Positions 9,902-19,337 of a DNA stretch of 64,000 nt are shown here, in pieces. This stretch comes from Shewanella benthica KT99. Its GTDB lineage: Bacteria > Pseudomonadota > Gammaproteobacteria > Enterobacterales > Shewanellaceae. Both the position numbers and the translations under genes were made by a program. The stretch's first letter is position 1, and each line of letters opens with the position of its first letter. The notes below the pieces were generated by a model. It did no database searches, had not been told where the DNA came from, and saw only the letters and a program-made list of their open reading frames with translations. The DNA lies in assembly GCF_000172075.1 (NCBI RefSeq), contig NZ_ABIC01000003.1, positions 62,001 through 126,000 of the forward strand, in the 5' to 3' direction.

Positions 9902-11239
9902 ATGACCCCTGTCGAACTGATCCGTAACAAACAGAAAAACAGACAGCTACTGGCACTCGCCCTGCCCATGATATTGTCCAATATCACTGTGCCTCTGCTT
10001 GGCCTAGTAGACACCGCAGTCGTGGGCCACCTAAGCAATGCCTATTACCTGGGCGGGGTCGCCGTTGGATCAACTATTATCACCCTAATTCTTTGGATGC
10101 TGGGCTTTCTGCGCATGGCAACCACAGGGCTCGTCGCCCAGTCTTATGGCGCAGGAGACACACAAGCTCAATATAAATTACTGCTACAAGCCGGCAGTTT
10201 AGCGCTTATTTTAGGACTAAGCGCGGTACTTCTGCAACTCCCCATTCTCAATACAGCCCTTATGCTCACCGATGCGAGTCTCGAGGTGCAGAGGTATACC
10301 CGGGAATATTTTGAAATAAGGATCTGGTCAACACCCTTCGCCCTGCTCAATCTGGTGCTATTAGGCTGGCTACTTGGCAGGCAGCAACCTAAGGCCGCCA
10401 TGTGGCAGTTAATCGTCGCTAACTTAGCTAATATTGGCCTGGATCTACTGTTCGTCCTCGGTCTGGGCTGGGGGGTTCAAGGGGCCGCCCTGGCCTCTGT
10501 GATTGCCGATATTGCAGGCTTCCTGGTTGCCTTAACTATGGTCTATAAACAAGTTCAGAAAACGGGTGGTTTCGACTTTTTCAAGCTGTGTAACAATCTC
10601 AGCTTAGCCAGCTATCATAAATTACTCAGACTCAATGCCGACATATTCGTTCGTAGTCTCTGCTTGCAGATCGCCTTCGCATTTATGACATTTCAGGGTG
10701 CCAGTCTGGGGGACAATACAGTCGCAGCCAATGCCATACTACTCAATCTCTTACTACTAATAAGCTATGCCCTCGACGGTATAGCCTATTACGCCGAGGC
10801 CGAAGTGGGTAAGGCCTATGGCCAGAAAAATAAGACTAAGATGCGAGAGACCGTCACTCTGGCCTGGTTCTGGTCGGCCATCTCGGCGCTCTTATTCACC
10901 TTAGTGTTCGCCTTTGGCGGAGAAAGTATCATCAAGATGCTGACCAACATTGAAGCCGTGCGCTCGGTCGCCGATGAATATCTATTTTGGATTGTGTTAC
11001 TCCCTATTCTCTCCTTCGGCTCTTATCTCTTCGATGGCGTCTACATCGGGGCAGCTAAGGGCAAGGTGATGCGCAATAGCATGATCATCTCGACCTTTGG
11101 CGTATTTTTCCCGGTATGGTTTTTCCTGCAAGACAATGGCAACCATGCACTATGGGCCGCCATGAGCTGCTTCATGCTAGCCAGAAGCATAACCCTAACA
11201 CTGCATTATCGTTATAAATTGAGAGATGCAGAGTTCTAG
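9902..11239 (+). CDS. MATE family multidrug exporter (DinF-like)
   Basis: A 445-residue integral membrane protein with about 12 hydrophobic helices and the MATE signatures PLLGLVDTAVVGHL near residue 35 and a matching second-half repeat starting near residue 230. The lineage resembles DinF, with an ALPMILSNITVPLLG opening. These proteins use an H+ or Na+ gradient to expel cationic drugs. The start is an ATG near the divergent deacetylase start; the shared 21-base gap leaves little room for two promoters, so promoters probably lie inside the coding regions. The stop is followed 5 bases later by REP copy 2. Substrate unknown. Confidence 0.9.
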   Translation: MTPVELIRNKQKNRQLLALALPMILSNITVPLLGLVDTAVVGHLSNAYYLGGVAVGSTIITLILWMLGFLRMATTGLVAQSYGAGDTQAQYKLLLQAGSLALILGLSAVLLQLPILNTALMLTDASLEVQRYTREYFEIRIWSTPFALLNLVLLGWLLGRQQPKAAMWQLIVANLANIGLDLLFVLGLGWGVQGAALASVIADIAGFLVALTMVYKQVQKTGGFDFFKLCNNLSLASYHKLLRLNADIFVRSLCLQIAFAFMTFQGASLGDNTVAANAILLNLLLLISYALDGIAYYAEAEVGKAYGQKNKTKMRETVTLAWFWSAISALLFTLVFAFGGESIIKMLTNIEAVRSVADEYLFWIVLLPILSFGSYLFDGVYIGAAKGKVMRNSMIISTFGVFFPVWFFLQDNGNHALWAAMSCFMLARSITLTLHYRYKLRDAEF

Positions 11240-11243
11240 CAGA

Positions 11244-11310
11244 TGTAGGAGGGGTCTTTAGCCCCGAGGTTTATGGATTTATTCCCTCCCGGTTAAAGCC
11301 GGTCCTACAG
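11244..11310. repeat. REP/BIME-type palindromic repeat, copy 2
   Basis: Same two-unit layout as the copy at 8733-8800: GTAGGAGGGGTCTTTAGCCC, then inverted CCGGTTAAAGCCGGTCCTAC. Differences between copies mostly keep the hairpin pairing. It follows the MATE stop directly. Confidence 0.85.
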
Positions 11311-11325
11311 CGTAGCCCCATCTGA

Positions 11326-11387
11326 CCGCCATATATGGCGGAGATGCAGGTTATGCAGGGTGCAATAACCAGCATAACCTGCATCTC
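11326..11387. repeat. Two adjacent perfect palindromes
   Basis: First CCGCCATATATGGCGG (11326-11341, perfect palindrome), then GAGATGCAGGTTATGC (11341-11356) paired with GCATAACCTGCATCTC (11372-11387) around a 15-base loop. They lie between REP copy 2 and a terminator in the convergent MATE/nfuA gap. Confidence 0.8.
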
Positions 11388-11406
11388 GGCATTATCCACA
11401 GACATT

Positions 11407-11442
11407 AAAAAAGCGAGTCGGTTATTAGCCTACTCGCTTTTT
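11407..11442. terminator. Bidirectional terminator between MATE gene and nfuA
   Basis: AAAAAAGCGAGT and ACTCGCTTTTTT flank a short loop, so the stem ends in a U-tract on both strands. It fits the convergent genes on each side, the MATE gene (+) and nfuA (-). Confidence 0.9.
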
Positions 11443-11499
11443 TCTTACTATTTAAAACCTAGATATTAGGGCCTAAGCCCTCGAATCTAGAAACTTTCT

Positions 11500-12078
11500 T
11501 TACTGGTACGAATGCGCGCCAGCCTGGTGCTCGGTAATGTCTTTAACACCTGTTAGTTCACCTGGGAACATCTCGAGTAACTGCTTTTCGATTCCATCCT
11601 TCAGGGTCACATCGACCATAGAACAACCGTTACAACCACCTCCGAACTGCAGAATAGCCACGCCTTCTTCAGACACTTCCATTAGCATTATGTTGCCGCC
11701 ATGGCTTGCTAGTTGTGGGTTGATTTCGGACTGAATCACATATTCGATACGCTCGTTGAGTGAGGCATCGCTGTTAACTTTGCGCATCTTGGCATTAGGC
11801 GCCTTGAGGGTAAGTTGTGAACCCAATTGGTCGGTAACGAAATCGATAGTGGCATCTTCAAGGAAAGGGACGCTCTTCTCATCGACCATGGCATTGAAGC
11901 CGGTAAACTCTAGCTCAGTATCATCGGCTTCGACAGCATCTGGTGGGCAATATGAGACGCCACATTCAGCAGTAGCAGTACCAGGACTGATTACAAATAC
12001 ACGAATATGAGTTCCTTCAGGCTGATCTGCTAACAAGGTAACAAAATGAGCCTGAGCTGCATCGGAAATGGTGATCAT
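11500..12078 (-). CDS. nfuA: Fe-S biogenesis protein NfuA
   Basis: A 192-residue iron-sulfur carrier that delivers [4Fe-4S] clusters to apo-enzymes under stress. It has a degenerate A-type N-terminal domain (residues 1-100, lacking the full cysteine set) and a C-terminal Nfu domain with the cluster ligands Cys149 and Cys152 in GGGCNGCSM. The frame is open for 65 more codons upstream, but the ATG at 12078 gives the exact family length and has CGGAG about 9 bases before it. In E. coli nfuA sits next to gntX and bioH; here the same group is present with an M14 peptidase inserted. Confidence 0.95.
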   Translation of the reverse strand: MITISDAAQAHFVTLLADQPEGTHIRVFVISPGTATAECGVSYCPPDAVEADDTELEFTGFNAMVDEKSVPFLEDATIDFVTDQLGSQLTLKAPNAKMRKVNSDASLNERIEYVIQSEINPQLASHGGNIMLMEVSEEGVAILQFGGGCNGCSMVDVTLKDGIEKQLLEMFPGELTGVKDITEHQAGAHSYQ

Positions 12079-12329
12079 TAAGACATGCTCCGTCTGGTAA
12101 AACTTGACTGTTTTAGTAAGATATACAGATATGATACTCCGACTCAGGTCAGCTTTGTAGTCCCTTTGTAAATTGCTTTGACCTTTTATAGGGTGCAATG
12201 GAGGCAAAATTGAGCAGGATGTCATGTTGTATTCGACTTTTTCTCTACCAGAACCTAACGTTAACTGTGGCAATAATCTACGCCAACTGATAATTTAACC
12301 TTATATTACAAGTATAAAGATCACTATAT

Positions 12330-14876
12330 ATGTTGAAAACCGGCCTTTTCCTGCTGTCCTTATTCTGCTCACTAAGCCTGACTTCTCCGGTCATAGCTGC
12401 AGATCTACAAACGGGGCTCTCGATCTCAAATTCGAATTTAGATCCTGAGATCACCTCGCCGGACGCCTTCTTAGGCTACCCGTTAGGCCAATGGCACCTG
12501 CGTCATGACCAAGTCAATTATTACCTGCAGCAACTTGCCCGCGACAGTGCCAAGGTATCCATAGAGCATACGGGGCAGAGCCATGAAGCCAGGCAACAAC
12601 TCACAGCCGTTATCACCTCGAGTAAAAATCAGGAAAATTTGGACCAGATTTTAACACAACGTCGAGCCGTTAAATCCGGGGCAGCACAGGATGGCCCCTT
12701 AGTGATCTGGCTGGCATATTCGATTCATGGAGATGAGGCCAGTGGTGTCCATGCAGCCTTGGCCCTCAGTTACTTTCTGGCCTCCAGCAGAGATGAATGG
12801 GTCGAAGACTTGCTCGATGAAGCCATAGTATTGATCACCCCGAGTCAGAACCCGGATGGCATGGACAGGTTTTCAACCTGGACCAATAACTACCGCGGCC
12901 AGACCGATGTCAGTGATAGCAACCATAAGGAACACAGGCAAAATTGGCCCAATGGCAGAACCAACCACTATTTCGCCGATCTTAATCGTGATCTCTTGTT
13001 CCTCAGGCACCCGGAAACCCGAGGTAGGGTAGCCCTGTTCCATAAATGGCAACCTCACTATGTAGGAGACTTTCATGAGATGGGCCGGGATAGAAGCTAC
13101 TTCTTCCAACCTGGGGCTCCATCGCGTACCAACCCTGCGATCCCAAAGACTAATCAGGCTCTGACGGAGAAGCTGGCTCACTTCCATAGAGCAGCCCTAG
13201 ATGAGTTAAAGCAGAGCTATTTCAGTCGCGAGGCATTTGACGACTTTTACTATGGTAAAGGCTCAACTTATCCGGATATCAACGGCTCAGTTGGCATCTT
13301 ATTCGAACAAGCTAGCCCCAGAGGACAGGTACAAATCACCCAAAACGGCGAGCTAAGACTCAGCCAAGCCATCAATAATCAACTCGCCACCTCTATATCG
13401 AGTCTAAAAGGCAGTCTGGCATTAAAACATGAGCTGATTGAATACCAGAGTGAGTTTTATCAGGGGCGAGACAAGGTACTGCAGCGGGGGCGTCAAACAG
13501 GCTTCCTTCTTGGTGCTCCCGCTAACCGAGAGCGTATTGAAGATCTCACCCAAGTGTTGGCCCAACACAAGATCAAATTTTACTTTCTGACTAAAACAGT
13601 TCGCCAAGGAAGTCTGGAATTTACAGCCGATAGCAGCGTGTTTATTCCGATAAATCAGCCGCAGAAGAGTCTTATTTTAGCCCTGTTTGATAACCGCACA
13701 GAGTTTAAAGACCCAACATTTTATGATGTCTCGAGCTGGAATCTAGAACACGCCTATCATCTGCAGATGATACGCAACAGCAAGTTAGATATCGATGTAC
13801 TTTCCAGCCACGCTCCCGCTAAGTTCAATTTCCAGATGAGTAAACAAGCCGTAGCTGTACTCGTCAATTGGCAACAAGATTTTGCAGCCCCCATGCTACA
13901 AGCCTTATTACAAGATAATGTGACTGTCAAATTTGCTAAGAAACCCTTTACCATAGAAGTCACTGGAAAGGCTCAGACATTTCCTGCTGGTTCCTTGCAA
14001 ATACCACTAAAACAGCCCGGATTTTCGATGGTTGAGATCAATAACAAGCTGGTTAAACTGAGCGAACAATATCCACTGACCTTGTATCCAGTCACCACCA
14101 GCGCCGCCATATCTGGCATCGACATGGGCAGCCCTAGTTTCAAGGTAATAAAACCCATAAAACCTCTGTTAATTACCGGTCGAGGTACCGATGCCTCCGA
14201 AGTCGGCGAGCTGTGGAATTACTTAGACAGCAAACTTGCTGTACCTGTGACCTTGGTCGATGTGGATCATATTTCCAAAGTAAACTTAAACCAATACACA
14301 CATGTGATCATGGTCGATGGTACTTACTCCTCTTTAAACAAGACGTTTGCCAGAAAACTAGGCCAATTCACCTCAGATGGTGGCACAGTGATCGCACAGA
14401 AAGGCGCATTAACTTGGTTAAATAAAAACAACCTGCTCAAGAGTGACGTCAAGGATAAACGTTTCTATAAACAGTTATTCGATACCAGAGGTTTAAGCTA
14501 TAGCGATAAGGAGAAGCTAGCCGCCCGTCAATCCATAGGCGGCGCCATAGTGGAGCTAAAACTCGACCCCAGTAATCCAATAAGCTTCGGCATTAGAGGC
14601 AACAGACTCCCCATATTAAAAAATATGGCGATTGGCTTAACCACCAGCTCGACCCCCTTCACCGTCGCGGCTAAATACGCCGATGAACCTCTACTCAGCG
14701 GATATCTGGCCAAGGAATATCAGGCAAGTTTTTCTAATAAGCCCGCCATAGTCCTGGAGACTCTAGGAAAAGGCGCCATAGTCGGACTCGCCGATAACCT
14801 GATGTTCCGCAACATCTGGCTAGGCTCAGAGAAGATCTACGCCAATGCCCTCTATTTCGTCCCCGCATTGGATTAA
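12330..14876 (+). CDS. Secreted M14-family zinc carboxypeptidase
   Basis: An 848-residue exported metallopeptidase. A signal peptide covers about residues 1-24 (ends SPVIA-A). The peptidase domain has the zinc motif SIHGDEASG near residue 131, an NPDGMDRF segment near 175, and DFHEMGRDRSYFFQPG near 247, which is the third zinc ligand region in this subgroup. The C-terminal 450 residues have no recognised fold; the last part (VKLSEQY... through LLITGRGTD) looks like a glutamine amidotransferase-like domain often seen in these proteins. Divergent from nfuA with a 251-base gap. Likely degrades extracellular peptides for nutrition. Exact specificity is unknown. Confidence 0.88.
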   Translation: MLKTGLFLLSLFCSLSLTSPVIAADLQTGLSISNSNLDPEITSPDAFLGYPLGQWHLRHDQVNYYLQQLARDSAKVSIEHTGQSHEARQQLTAVITSSKNQENLDQILTQRRAVKSGAAQDGPLVIWLAYSIHGDEASGVHAALALSYFLASSRDEWVEDLLDEAIVLITPSQNPDGMDRFSTWTNNYRGQTDVSDSNHKEHRQNWPNGRTNHYFADLNRDLLFLRHPETRGRVALFHKWQPHYVGDFHEMGRDRSYFFQPGAPSRTNPAIPKTNQALTEKLAHFHRAALDELKQSYFSREAFDDFYYGKGSTYPDINGSVGILFEQASPRGQVQITQNGELRLSQAINNQLATSISSLKGSLALKHELIEYQSEFYQGRDKVLQRGRQTGFLLGAPANRERIEDLTQVLAQHKIKFYFLTKTVRQGSLEFTADSSVFIPINQPQKSLILALFDNRTEFKDPTFYDVSSWNLEHAYHLQMIRNSKLDIDVLSSHAPAKFNFQMSKQAVAVLVNWQQDFAAPMLQALLQDNVTVKFAKKPFTIEVTGKAQTFPAGSLQIPLKQPGFSMVEINNKLVKLSEQYPLTLYPVTTSAAISGIDMGSPSFKVIKPIKPLLITGRGTDASEVGELWNYLDSKLAVPVTLVDVDHISKVNLNQYTHVIMVDGTYSSLNKTFARKLGQFTSDGGTVIAQKGALTWLNKNNLLKSDVKDKRFYKQLFDTRGLSYSDKEKLAARQSIGGAIVELKLDPSNPISFGIRGNRLPILKNMAIGLTTSSTPFTVAAKYADEPLLSGYLAKEYQASFSNKPAIVLETLGKGAIVGLADNLMFRNIWLGSEKIYANALYFVPALD

Positions 14877-14878
14877 TA

Positions 14879-14910
14879 GCAGGTCCTAGTTCCTAGGAAC
14901 TAGGTTCTGC
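14879..14910. terminator. CTAG-rich palindrome, likely terminator
   Basis: Contains the perfect 20-base palindrome CCTAGTTCCTAGGAACTAGG (14885-14904) with outer GCAG/CTGC pairing, in the gap between the convergent M14 peptidase and gntX-like genes. One of several CTAG heptamer-type elements at gene ends in this window. Confidence 0.6.
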
Positions 14911-14929
14911 TCTATTTCTAATTATTTAC

Positions 14930-15706
14930 CTAATCTAAGAGTCCTGGTGCTTCTGCTCTCGCCAAACACCATACCTGCACATGAATATGTCGCCTCTCGA
15001 ACAAGGAGGCGATCTCTTTTGCCGTGGTGCCTGTCGTCACCACATCATCGATCAAGGCGATACGTTGATAGGGAAAATCATCATCAAGATAAAAGGCATT
15101 GTTAAGATTGTTACGTCTCTGCTTGCCGGTTAACCCAGCCTGAGATTGAGTGTCTAAACATCTCACTAGACCATGAGTCTCGATGGGGATATTGAGCAGT
15201 TTGCTAAGAGTATCGGCAATTATCCAGGCCTGATTGAAACCACGTGCCTTTAGCCGCCTCTTATGTAACGGCACAGGCACCAGTACTTGAGGGCGTTGGA
15301 TTAATCCTGCGGTTTCTAATTTATAAATACGCGCGATGAGTGCACCGGATAAGGCGGGCAGTCCAGCAAACTGGGCTCGATACTTGATTAAACCGACCCA
15401 GCGGCCTAAACCTTGATGATAACTACAAGGAGAGATAACCAGCAGGGGCTCAGTTGATTGGCATGCTCCACAATAGCGCGATTGGAACTGTAAACCGCGT
15501 CCACAACCTAAGCACACCGGCTGTTGGTAGAGACCAGAATTTAAACATGTAGCACAGATCCCGGTGCGTGGAAGAGTCACGCTTTGATGGCACATAAGAC
15601 AACGATTGGGTAAACTTGCGGCCAGCCACTGCTTCACCCATGCAAGCCCCCTCTGTAGGGTTTTCTCTCCATAAGGTTGTAGTCTAGTGAGCTTAGCTGT
15701 TTTCAT
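14930..15706 (-). CDS. ComF/GntX family phosphoribosyltransferase-like protein
   Basis: A 258-residue protein of the ComF family. It has an N-terminal cysteine-rich zinc-ribbon part (CLMCHQS, ICATCL, CLGCGRG, YCGACQ) and a C-terminal phosphoribosyltransferase-like fold with the PRPP loop IALIDDVVTTGTT. In naturally competent bacteria ComF supports DNA uptake; the E. coli relative GntX (YhgH) was linked to gluconate use. The ATG at 15706 avoids the overlap with divergent bioH that an upstream ATG at 15745 would cause. The pairing with bioH is the same as in E. coli. Confidence 0.9.
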   Translation of the reverse strand: MKTAKLTRLQPYGEKTLQRGLAWVKQWLAASLPNRCLMCHQSVTLPRTGICATCLNSGLYQQPVCLGCGRGLQFQSRYCGACQSTEPLLVISPCSYHQGLGRWVGLIKYRAQFAGLPALSGALIARIYKLETAGLIQRPQVLVPVPLHKRRLKARGFNQAWIIADTLSKLLNIPIETHGLVRCLDTQSQAGLTGKQRRNNLNNAFYLDDDFPYQRIALIDDVVTTGTTAKEIASLFERRHIHVQVWCLARAEAPGLLD

Positions 15707-15732
15707 CAATTTCCCACTATAGAGGTAGATAA

Positions 15733-16518
15733 GTGAGTCAAGCACAACTGCATATAGAGTCTATAGGCCCGGTATCTGCTCCGCAAATTGTCATGCTTCA
15801 CGGCTGGGGAATGAACAGCGCAGTCTTTACGCCACTTCACCCGTCTCTATCTGAGTATAGGGTGCACTATGTGGACCTGCCCGGCTTTGGCTATAGCTCA
15901 GCCATAGCAGGCGATATTTACGATTGGCTGGAGGCACTGATAACCCGCCTCCCCGATAAGGCAATCTGGGTAGGTTGGTCTCTGGGAGGACTCTTAGCTA
16001 CATTAGCGGCGCTAAACTATCCGGGCAGAGTCAGAGGACTGGTCACCATAGCTTCATCCCCCTGCTTTATGGCCAGAGAAGAGGAGAAATGGCCGGGGAT
16101 CCCCCCCCAAGTCCTGTCTCAATTTGGTGAATCCCTGCATAAAGATCTTGGTAAGACGATCGAACGATTCCTGGCGATTCAGGCAATGGGCAGCACAACG
16201 GCGAAAGCAGATATCAAGCAACTTAAAAACTTGCTGCTCTCAAGGCCACTTCCAGACTCCCGCGCTCTGGTTCAGGGATTAAATATGCTGGAATGTGTCG
16301 ATCTCAGACCTAAGCTAGATAAAATTAACTTACCTTGGCTGAGGATCTGGGGTCGGTTAGATAGACTCGTCCCCAGACGCGTACCTCCTCTAATGCCGTT
16401 GAATGACACGATTTACCAAGATATCATACTGCCGAAGGCTTCTCACGCGCCCTTTATCTCTCACAAAGATGAATTTTTAGCAGGTTTTGTAACTTGGATA
16501 GAAGAAATTTCAAATTAA
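15733..16518 (+). CDS. bioH: Pimeloyl-ACP methyl ester esterase BioH
   Basis: A 261-residue alpha/beta hydrolase that releases pimeloyl-ACP from its methyl ester in biotin synthesis. The nucleophile elbow is Ser83 in GWSLGG; the acid is the Asp in GRLDRLVPRR near residue 210 and the base is the His in KASHAPF near 238. The oxyanion segment is MLHGWGMNSAVF near residue 21. It uses a GTG start at 15733, just 26 bases from the divergent gntX-like start. Length matches the family. Confidence 0.95.
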   Translation: MSQAQLHIESIGPVSAPQIVMLHGWGMNSAVFTPLHPSLSEYRVHYVDLPGFGYSSAIAGDIYDWLEALITRLPDKAIWVGWSLGGLLATLAALNYPGRVRGLVTIASSPCFMAREEEKWPGIPPQVLSQFGESLHKDLGKTIERFLAIQAMGSTTAKADIKQLKNLLLSRPLPDSRALVQGLNMLECVDLRPKLDKINLPWLRIWGRLDRLVPRRVPPLMPLNDTIYQDIILPKASHAPFISHKDEFLAGFVTWIEEISN

Positions 16519-16596
16519 ACTCTCAACAGGCTAACATAGCTTTATCTTTAACCTCATAGCGGTTATTATTTAACCATAGAAGTTAAGGAGCTAGCT

Positions 16597-17106
16597 ATGT
16601 TAGTGGTCACAAACTATCCTCAGGTACCAATAGCGACGACAAATCCCGCTACCGATGCCGCGCGCGTGGATAGCCAGCAAAGACCGTCTATCGTACCAAC
16701 ACCTGAACTAGTCAAGAGCCACAAAGAACGTCCTTTCACTCCGCAACACGAGCGCACGGCCGAACAACCAGAGATACAAGCCAGGATCAATGAGCGACTG
16801 CTGGGAAAACACCAAGGCGGTGGACAGCAACAGCAAGAAAAACAACAAAAAGAAGCAGAGAATCCGACTCGAGTAGCCAACATAGTCAGAGATCCCCTCA
16901 GAGGAAGACCCGCGCTAAACAGACGTGATATTCGCATTGCCCAGCAACCGAACTCTGCAAGTAACCACCAACAAAACCAGCCTCAAAAGAGTGAGCTAGT
17001 AGGTCAGAGTAAAGCATTTTATCAGGCGGTTTCCCTGCATATAACCAGCTTCTATCAACAGCAGGCTCTTCCAAAAACGGAGCCTGCTATCTCATCTTTT
17101 ATTTAG
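16597..17106 (+). CDS. Hypothetical Gln-rich protein
   Basis: A 169-residue protein I do not recognise. It starts from an ATG with AAGGAG 6 bases upstream, so it is very likely translated. It has no signal peptide or membrane helix. The composition is rich in Gln, Pro, Arg and Asn, with a Q-tract around residues 74-87 (GGGQQQQEKQQKEAE), suggesting a largely disordered protein. The C-terminal part (KAFYQAVSLHITSFYQQQ) may be helical. The last codons overlap a perfect hairpin. Convergent with the sulfatase-family gene. Confidence 0.75.
   Translation: MLVVTNYPQVPIATTNPATDAARVDSQQRPSIVPTPELVKSHKERPFTPQHERTAEQPEIQARINERLLGKHQGGGQQQQEKQQKEAENPTRVANIVRDPLRGRPALNRRDIRIAQQPNSASNHQQNQPQKSELVGQSKAFYQAVSLHITSFYQQQALPKTEPAISSFI
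17060..17088 (+). terminator. Hairpin inside the 3' end of the Gln-rich gene
   Basis: AGCAGGCTC and GAGCCTGCT form a perfect 9-base-pair stem with an 11-base loop, followed by ATCTCATCTTTT. It lies within the last 16 codons of the gene at 16597-17106. The T-rich end suggests a terminator embedded in coding sequence. Confidence 0.45.
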
Positions 17107-17165
17107 CGCAGTAACACTTCACTCGCTTGGCTAGTCGTATTGTTTTTCTCATCTTCCAAGGCCAG

Positions 17166-19157
17166 CTACTGTTTAGCATCATACTTATCCTGCTTAAACG
17201 CTAGTCTCTCTTGCGGTGAAGCACTCCTATACAAGCCCTTTTGATAAGCCATGCTACCCCATAACGCCCAAGATAAAGCCGCTTGTTTCATCTCATCCGA
17301 TTGAGGTTTTGCACTGAGCATCTCAGTATCGAAGTCATACTCGAAGCCAGCGGCTTCGCGCTCCGGCTGCAATACCACCACATCATTGCCGCGCATATAT
17401 GCCATGTTCTGGTTGTACTGCATCAAGGCGCGTCCAGGCCAATCATCCCTGACTCGAGTCAAGTCTTGCCCTAACATGGGGTAGCTGTCAGATATGCCAA
17501 TCAAAGACAACAGTGTCGGCGGCATATCGATCTGACTCACCACTCGCTGGTCTTTCTTGGGCTCGATGCCATCACCCAAAATAATTCCGGGGATCCTGAA
17601 GCGAGAAATCGGTACCAAGCTGGCACCACCGACACGGCTATCATGATCGGCCACGATCAAAAATAGCGTATCTTTCCAGTAATCTGACTTCTTAGCTAAT
17701 TTGAAAAACTCTCCTAGGGCATAATCCGCATATTTAACCGCATTATTCACCGTCTGTTTTGGCTGCTCATAGAGCTCAATCTTACCATCAGGAAACTCGA
17801 AGGGTTCGTGATTGCTAGAGCTAAATACTAAACTGAAAAATGGCTTACCCTGTTTATGGAATTTCCTAAACTCCCGATCTGCCCGGCGCAGAAGGTCTTC
17901 GTCAGATACCCCCCAGGAAGCCACAAAAGAGGGATTGTCATAATCATCTTCATCGACAATATTACTGAAACCATTTCCAAGGAAGAAACTTTTCATGTTA
18001 TCGAAATGACTCTCTCCACCATAGATAAACTGAGTCTCATAACCATGGTTTTTCAATAGCTCGGCAATAGAGAAGAAACCCTGTTGGCTCTTGCCTAACT
18101 TAACCACCGAGCGCGCCGGCGTAGGCGTAAAACCAGTAGTGATGGCTTCGATGCCGCGCACCGAACGTGTCCCTGTGGCGTAGAGATTCTCAAATGACCA
18201 GCCCTCCTTAGAGAGCGCATCTATATTTGGCGTCAAAGGCAGGCCGCCCAGATTCCCCACGAAGCGAGCGCCCAGACTTTCCTGCAAGATGATCACCAAG
18301 TTCTTAGGTTTTCCCTGATAACTGGCAGGATTAAAAGAAACACTAGGCGCTGCCGCTAACGGAAATGCACTTAGATCTCGACCACTTTCTCGCCTGATGG
18401 TGTCGATGATTTTCTGCTCATCCATGTGACCATAAATTTTAGCGGCATTAGCTTCATTGCCCATTTGATTGATGGCGAAAAAGAGGGAATATGCAGAGTT
18501 AACCACCAGAGAGTTAACCAGAGGATCATCGGCAAAAGCAACCAGCGCAGGGTTAAGCGGTCTATGGCCTAAACTCGAACGGGCACCGATCAAGGTCAGC
18601 ACAATCACAGCTACAGCGATAACCGGACGCCAGAACCAGCGCGAATAGGTGAGATTTCGCAGCAAGTAGCCACTGAGCTTCCAGCCACCAAAAAGAGTTG
18701 CACCGCTGACAAGGAAACCAAAGATCACCTCAAGCTTACGCCCCCCCCAGAGCATGGAAAACACCTCTTTGGGATAGATAAGATATTCGACATAGAGACG
18801 GTTTGGCCGAACACCATATTCTTGAATAAACGAGGGAGATGAGACTTCCAGGAAGAGAATCAGCCAGAGTCCTAGCGTCAGCCAGATACGTAATATCTGC
18901 TTCCAACCACGACCAATAGCGTGATCACCGGAAAAAATGGCTGTACCTAGGGCTGCAATACCCCACAACCAGCATAAGGTAGCCAGATCCACCCTTAGGC
19001 CCTGAAGCAAGAGATGTGACCAGCCATCCACGGCCGAAACACGTTCGATTTGCCAGAGCCCTAAACCTATACGACTCAGGGTGACGATAATTAATGCCAT
19101 TAAGCAGAAAATTAAAATGGATCTAAAGGGACCCAAAAAAGAAAGACGAGAGGCCAT
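17166..19157 (-). CDS. LTA-synthase-type membrane sulfatase family protein
   Basis: A 663-residue inner-membrane enzyme of the alkaline-phosphatase superfamily (LtaS/phosphoglycerol or phosphoethanolamine transferase type). About five membrane helices fill residues 12-185; the periplasmic sulfatase domain follows, with metal-binding ILQESLGARF near residue 290, the nucleophile Thr in ATGTRSVRG near 325, and VADHDSRVGG near 500. Gram-negative members decorate lipids or periplasmic glucans with phosphoglycerol or phosphoethanolamine; the substrate here is not evident. It stands alone as a transcription unit, with an unusual 11-base repeat in the upstream gap. Confidence 0.87.
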   Translation of the reverse strand: MASRLSFLGPFRSILIFCLMALIIVTLSRIGLGLWQIERVSAVDGWSHLLLQGLRVDLATLCWLWGIAALGTAIFSGDHAIGRGWKQILRIWLTLGLWLILFLEVSSPSFIQEYGVRPNRLYVEYLIYPKEVFSMLWGGRKLEVIFGFLVSGATLFGGWKLSGYLLRNLTYSRWFWRPVIAVAVIVLTLIGARSSLGHRPLNPALVAFADDPLVNSLVVNSAYSLFFAINQMGNEANAAKIYGHMDEQKIIDTIRRESGRDLSAFPLAAAPSVSFNPASYQGKPKNLVIILQESLGARFVGNLGGLPLTPNIDALSKEGWSFENLYATGTRSVRGIEAITTGFTPTPARSVVKLGKSQQGFFSIAELLKNHGYETQFIYGGESHFDNMKSFFLGNGFSNIVDEDDYDNPSFVASWGVSDEDLLRRADREFRKFHKQGKPFFSLVFSSSNHEPFEFPDGKIELYEQPKQTVNNAVKYADYALGEFFKLAKKSDYWKDTLFLIVADHDSRVGGASLVPISRFRIPGIILGDGIEPKKDQRVVSQIDMPPTLLSLIGISDSYPMLGQDLTRVRDDWPGRALMQYNQNMAYMRGNDVVVLQPEREAAGFEYDFDTEMLSAKPQSDEMKQAALSWALWGSMAYQKGLYRSASPQERLAFKQDKYDAKQ

Positions 19158-19337
19158 AGAGCACCCAAAATTTACCTAGTATTAAAGTCCAAAGCTCTGC
19201 ATCCAAAACTATGGAGTGGTCCCTGCGCGATTTACTCTAGATTAGAGTGTCCATGATGGTTCTCACCCTCTGTGGAGTGATAGCCAAATATTATGACAGA
19301 ACTCATCAACAAAAGTTCACCTTAAATCAATAACTGT

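Noticed and set aside
11500-12273. A 257-codon version of NfuA
   Set aside because: The extra 65 codons carry no family similarity; the ATG at 12078 gives the exact NfuA length with a good ribosome site.
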